From: Clostridia bacterium
GTDB taxonomy: Bacteria > Bacillota > Clostridia > Saccharofermentanales > Saccharofermentanaceae
Direction: 5' to 3'
DNA: 9,321 nucleotides
Assembly: GCA_017881645.1 (NCBI GenBank)
Contig: JADGQQ010000036.1
Coordinates: 1 to 9,321, forward strand
The position numbers were made by a program, and so were the translations under genes. Positions within the stretch are counted from its first letter, which is position 1, and every line of letters begins with the position of its first letter. Under the pieces are notes generated by a model. That model saw nothing but the letters and a program-made list of their open reading frames with translations. It was not told where the DNA came from and made no database searches. Positions 6,202-9,321 of the stretch are shown here, piece after piece.

Positions 6202-8619
6202 TTACTTGCGGTTCTTCCAGAGATACATGAGCCCTTTGCACATGTGCCCGTTCATTATCAGAAGAAGTCCCTCGAGTGTGTCAAAACGGAGGGCCCCGTT
6301 CGTGAAACTGACCAGAGTCCGGACCGGCATATCGTCAAACTGCGCCTCAAACATCCGTGACTGATCAGAACGCGGGTCTGCTGCGTATTTCTTCGTAAAT
6401 CTGCGATGTACCTGCCGCACAAAGAATGTTCCGGCGATTCCGTGATCCAATTCAAAGAAAGCCGAATCCAGATTATACGTCCCCTTTACAACCGGCTCGA
6501 TGATACGCATTTTCGCGCCGTACATCGCTTCAAACTGATTCTGCGGAATCATAAGATTGTCGCTCTCCAAATGATAATAGGCCGGCGACTCGACGGAATA
6601 GTCCGGGACTTTCGCATCCGGGCGTGTCGACGTAATCTTCACATCGGCGGAAAGACGAATATCTTTTGAGGATGCTCCAGCCAGAATCGTATAGATTCCG
6701 CTTTCCACATGCCAGTCATGAATGTTTGTGTTGTAATAGGCAAAGGATCGGTGATCCAGCTGAACGGTAACGGTGCCGGTCTCCCCTTTTTTCAGATCAA
6801 TCTTCGCAAACCCTTTCAGCTCTTTCGGTGCCTTGAAAAGAACGGATTTCGGTGCCTGCACATAGATTTGCACGATTTCTTTTGCATCGTAATTGCCGGT
6901 GTTCTGCACGTCGACCGTCACGGTCAGCGGATCCGAATCCAGCATTTCGTTCGCGCTCAAACGGAGATTCTTGTAGACAAAGGATGAATACGACAGTCCG
7001 AATCCGAAGGGGAAAAGAACTTTCTTGTTGGCCGCATCATAATATCGATATCCGACATAAATACTCTCCCGATATTCGACCGACTTCTTGTCGCCGAATT
7101 GGGTATAACTCGGATTATCCGAAAGGCACAAAGGGAACGTCTCCGCCAACTTGCCGCAGGGTACGGATTTGCCATAGAGAAGATCCACTGATGCTTCCGC
7201 TCCGGCCTGTCCGGACAGATAGCTGAGCAGGACGGATTTGACATCCGGCAGCCAGGGCATTACGACCGGTGAACCGCAGAAAAGGATAACGACGACATTG
7301 GGGTTGACCTTAACAACTTCAGAAATCAGTTGATTGTGACTTTCCGGAAGATCCATATGGTCGCGGTCAAATCCTTCCGACTCATATTCATCCGGAAGAC
7401 CTGCGTAAATGAAGACGATTTCTTTACCGCGGGCTATCTCGACTGCTTCATGAATCATAGCTTCATCCGGCGTTCCGCCTGACAGCTTATAACCATCTGC
7501 GTAGGCATAATCGATACCCATATTCTTGAACCCGTCGACGGCATTGGAAAGATAAGCCGGGTTAATACGCGAACTTCCGCTGCCCTGGTAACGTGCTTCT
7601 TTGGCGAATGCACCCAGAACCGCCACTTTCTGTCCGGGGTTTGCCGGCAGCAATCCATCATTCTTCAGAAGAACTGCGGATGCAAGCGCGATTTTACGTG
7701 CCAGCGAATTGTGACGTTCATATGCGGACGGATCCTTGACGATTTCATTTTGTCCTTTGTAGATCAGTGTCAAAAGCCTGCGTACCGCCTGATCCAGAAT
7801 TTCTTCTGAAAGAGAACCGTTCTTCACAGCTTCGATAATGAACCGGTCGTTCTCTCCGCCGGATCCCGGCATTTCGAGTTCAAGACCCGCGGCCAAACCT
7901 TTTACACGGTTACAGACAGCCGTCCAGTCCGACATGACAATTCCCTCAAAGCCCCATTCTTTCCGCAGAATCTCCGTCAGAAGTCGCGGATGCTCACTGG
8001 CATAGATTCCATTCAGTAAATTATAGGAGCACATGAGTGTCCATGGTTTTGCACTCTTGACCGCCGCCTCGAATCCGGAAAGATAAATCTCACGGAGCGC
8101 GCGCTCATCGATAACCGAATCACAGAGCATACGGGCCTTCTCCTGATTGTTGGCTGCAAAATGCTTGAGCGAAGTCCCGACATGCTTACTCTGAATACCC
8201 GAAATCAGCGCCCCTGCAATCTTTCCGATCACAAACGGATCTTCGGAAATATATTCAAAATTGCGTCCGCAACCCGGTGACCTCTTGATATTTGCTCCAG
8301 GCCCCAGAATGACCGAAATGCCCTGATCCAGACACTCTTCACCGAGTGCCTGCCCCATCTCGTACATCAGATCCGGGTCAAATGCGCAGGCTGTTGCGCT
8401 CGCCGTCGGAAAACAAGTCGATTTCTCACTGTTGCCTAATCCGTCAGCACCGCTTTTTGACGCCTGTTTGCGAAGTCCGTGCGGCCCGTCGGCTACCATT
8501 ATATTGGGTATGTTCAGCCTTGGTACCGGCTTTGTATGCCAGAAATCCATTCCGGAACACAGGGATGCCTTCTCTTCTAAAGTCATATCTTTGATGATTT
8601 CTTCAATATTCGCATCCAT
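6202..8619 (-). CDS. Glycoside hydrolase family 3 protein, beta-glucosidase type
   Basis: An 805-residue GH3 enzyme expected to release terminal sugars, most likely beta-glucose, from imported glycosides by a retaining mechanism. Visible parts: N-terminal TIM barrel about 1-300 with substrate-binding Asp45 (VADGPHG), GRNFEYISEDP, KHFAANNQE and catalytic nucleophile Asp231 in GIVMSDW; alpha/beta sandwich about 310-530 with GSGSSRINP and the acid/base loop DEYESEGFDR (Glu413 or Glu415), LPFGFGLSY-like FPFGFGLSYSSF; FnIII-like domain about 560-660; then about 140 further residues, including a VRTLVSFTNGALRFDTLEGLL segment, as in long Firmicute GH3 proteins. No PA14 insertion and no signal peptide, so it is probably cytoplasmic. 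The ATG at 8619 is chosen for GGAGG at 8628-8632, 8 nt upstream; a start 43 codons earlier would lie inside the promoter -35. Beta-xylosidase or other specificity cannot be excluded. Confidence 0.93.
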   Translation of the reverse strand: MDANIEEIIKDMTLEEKASLCSGMDFWHTKPVPRLNIPNIMVADGPHGLRKQASKSGADGLGNSEKSTCFPTASATACAFDPDLMYEMGQALGEECLDQGISVILGPGANIKRSPGCGRNFEYISEDPFVIGKIAGALISGIQSKHVGTSLKHFAANNQEKARMLCDSVIDERALREIYLSGFEAAVKSAKPWTLMCSYNLLNGIYASEHPRLLTEILRKEWGFEGIVMSDWTAVCNRVKGLAAGLELEMPGSGGENDRFIIEAVKNGSLSEEILDQAVRRLLTLIYKGQNEIVKDPSAYERHNSLARKIALASAVLLKNDGLLPANPGQKVAVLGAFAKEARYQGSGSSRINPAYLSNAVDGFKNMGIDYAYADGYKLSGGTPDEAMIHEAVEIARGKEIVFIYAGLPDEYESEGFDRDHMDLPESHNQLISEVVKVNPNVVVILFCGSPVVMPWLPDVKSVLLSYLSGQAGAEASVDLLYGKSVPCGKLAETFPLCLSDNPSYTQFGDKKSVEYRESIYVGYRYYDAANKKVLFPFGFGLSYSSFVYKNLRLSANEMLDSDPLTVTVDVQNTGNYDAKEIVQIYVQAPKSVLFKAPKELKGFAKIDLKKGETGTVTVQLDHRSFAYYNTNIHDWHVESGIYTILAGASSKDIRLSADVKITSTRPDAKVPDYSVESPAYYHLESDNLMIPQNQFEAMYGAKMRIIEPVVKGTYNLDSAFFELDHGIAGTFFVRQVHRRFTKKYAADPRSDQSRMFEAQFDDMPVRTLVSFTNGALRFDTLEGLLLIMNGHMCKGLMYLWKNRK

Positions 8620-8719
8620 TATTTCTTCCTCCGTTTTAACCTTATTAAAAGAAAAGACGCCCGGAACTTTGATTGATTCAGACATCGATTTTGTGTGCTT
8701 CTTTACACGATCAAGTCTG

Positions 8720-8748
8720 ATTGTATTCATTTTCCAATGCGTTGACAA
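8720..8748 (-). promoter_or_regulatory. Sigma-A-type promoter for the GH3 gene
   Basis: On the minus strand TTGTCA (complement of 8743-8748) is followed after 17 bp by TACAAT (complement of 8720-8725), a close match to the housekeeping consensus. Transcription would begin near 8713, giving a leader of roughly 95 nt before the start codon. I see no riboswitch or strong hairpin in that leader. Confidence 0.75.
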
Positions 8749-8862
8749 GTTGCATCATAGTGAGAATGTGCCCTCTTTCTGTCACTATTTTGCTCCATTT
8801 CAGCCATAAAATACAGTGATTTTTCAACAATCTGCGCTGTATCTGCGCCGACCCTGCGGGTA

Positions 8863-8891
8863 TTGCACTGTGCTCGTCCATCTGGCATACT
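8863..8891 (+). promoter_or_regulatory. Extended -10 promoter for the tmRNA gene
   Basis: TTGCAC (8863-8868) is followed after 17 bp by CATACT (8886-8891), and TGG immediately before the latter provides an extended -10 TG motif. Transcription would start near 8898, leaving about a dozen leader bases before the mature 5' end for RNase P to remove. It is divergent from the GH3 promoter, about 115 bp away. Confidence 0.6.
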
Positions 8892-8910
8892 ATAGACACC
8901 CTCATTATAT

Positions 8911-9291
8911 GGGGGCGTACTGGTTTCGACGGGGTCGTTGAGATTGGGAAAGCGGGTAGAGGATTCTCGTTGGCCTCTTTAAAAAACGGGAAAACGCAAG
9001 TAATTGCAAACAAAACACAACTCGTAGCTGCTTAATTCAGCTCCGCATCTCTCCATCCGATCTGCTGGTTGGGCCGGAGATGTCAGATAGCAGACCTTAC
9101 TTGAAGGCAGGTTAAACAAGTAAACGCCGCATCATAAGCTTTGCCGATGCGATGTAACTATGAAGCTACCGGATGCTGCAGCCTGTCAGCGGGCTTGCTC
9201 CACAGGGGAATACTCTAATCACTGACTGCACCCGGAGAAATTCCATTGGATTCGGTTTCGGACAGGAGTTCGATTCTCCTCGCCTCCACCA
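8911..9291 (+). ncRNA. ssrA: tmRNA (transfer-messenger RNA)
   Basis: A 381-nt one-piece tmRNA, the trans-translation RNA that rescues stalled ribosomes and tags the unfinished protein for proteolysis. The 5' end GGGGGCGTACTGGTTTCGAC has the tmRNA signature. Its first seven bases pair with CGCCTCC at 9281-9287, followed by the discriminator A and an encoded CCA (9289-9291). The T arm CAGGAG-TTCGATT-CTCCT (about 9264-9280) completes the tRNA-like domain. An internal reading frame ends GTA GCT GCT TAA (9024-9035), and G-rich/C-rich pairs on both sides fit the usual pseudoknots, which I did not fold. The 30 bases after the CCA include AACCGCTTGTGAA, possibly the left arm of a terminator cut by the window edge. 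Confidence 0.97.
8988..9035 (+). other. ssrA: tmRNA tag-peptide reading frame
   Basis: Read back in frame from TAA at 9033-9035, the tmRNA encodes GKTQVIANKTQLVAA. It ends in the Val-Ala-Ala/Leu-Ala-Ala type degron recognised by ClpXP, and begins GKT like the Bacillus subtilis tag. The resume codon is inferred: GGG at 8988 by analogy, though AAC at 8985 is also possible. There is no start codon, as expected. Confidence 0.7.
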
Positions 9292-9321
9292 AAATGGCAA
9301 ATAGAAAGAACCGCTTGTGAA

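Noticed and set aside
6111..6251. An open frame on the minus strand running past the GH3 stop in another phase, with protein-like text (SGDVGVDPGKTV) and a stop at 6111-6113.
   Set aside because: It has no ATG, GTG or TTG start and no ribosome site, and it begins just after three stops in the same phase. The GH3 protein already ends at a natural family-like position, so a frameshift is not needed.
8620..8748. A 43-codon upstream extension of the GH3 frame to an ATG at 8748.
   Set aside because: That ATG lies within the -35 box of the promoter found here, so it would not be transcribed. The start at 8619 has a strong GGAGG site and begins at the family's usual N-terminus.

Overview
The window looks like chromosomal DNA from a moderate-GC Bacillota (Firmicute), probably a gut-type carbohydrate user. 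This rests on a PhoR/WalK-like two-component pair, strong AGGAG-type ribosome sites each 8 nt from the chosen starts, a Firmicute-style long GH3 glycosidase, and a tmRNA with encoded CCA whose tag begins GKT as in Bacillus. Placement in Erysipelotrichia or a neighbouring class would be a guess.

Layout. On the plus strand, 1-2748 holds the tail of an OmpR/PhoB-family response regulator, a full-length sensor histidine kinase overlapping it by one base, and 33 bp later an RluF-type 23S rRNA pseudouridine synthase. These three look like one operon. On the minus strand, 2690-8619 holds two large glycoside-hydrolase genes: a GH3 beta-glucosidase-type enzyme first, then a LacZ-like GH2 protein. A rho-independent terminator and a 25-bp inverted repeat lie between them, so they are probably separate transcription units although they are neighbours in the same direction. 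The GH2 gene ends inside the 3' end of rluF (59-bp tail-to-tail overlap). At the right edge the tmRNA gene ssrA runs on the plus strand, divergent from GH3, with recognisable promoters for both in the 291-bp spacer.

Working together. Neither glycosidase has a signal peptide, so both should act on imported sugars or glycosides in the cytoplasm. The GH3 protein keeps its catalytic aspartate and the other family motifs. The GH2 protein keeps the whole LacZ architecture but has replaced almost every active-site residue, including the Asn-Glu acid/base pair and apparently the nucleophile segment. It appears to be an intact, full-length GH2 pseudoenzyme, and it is the most interesting object here. 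No transporter, sugar regulator, mobile element, CRISPR array or tRNA gene was seen. There is no gene-free stretch longer than 300 bases; the two main spacers (5927-6201 and 8620-8910) are accounted for by the regulatory features listed.
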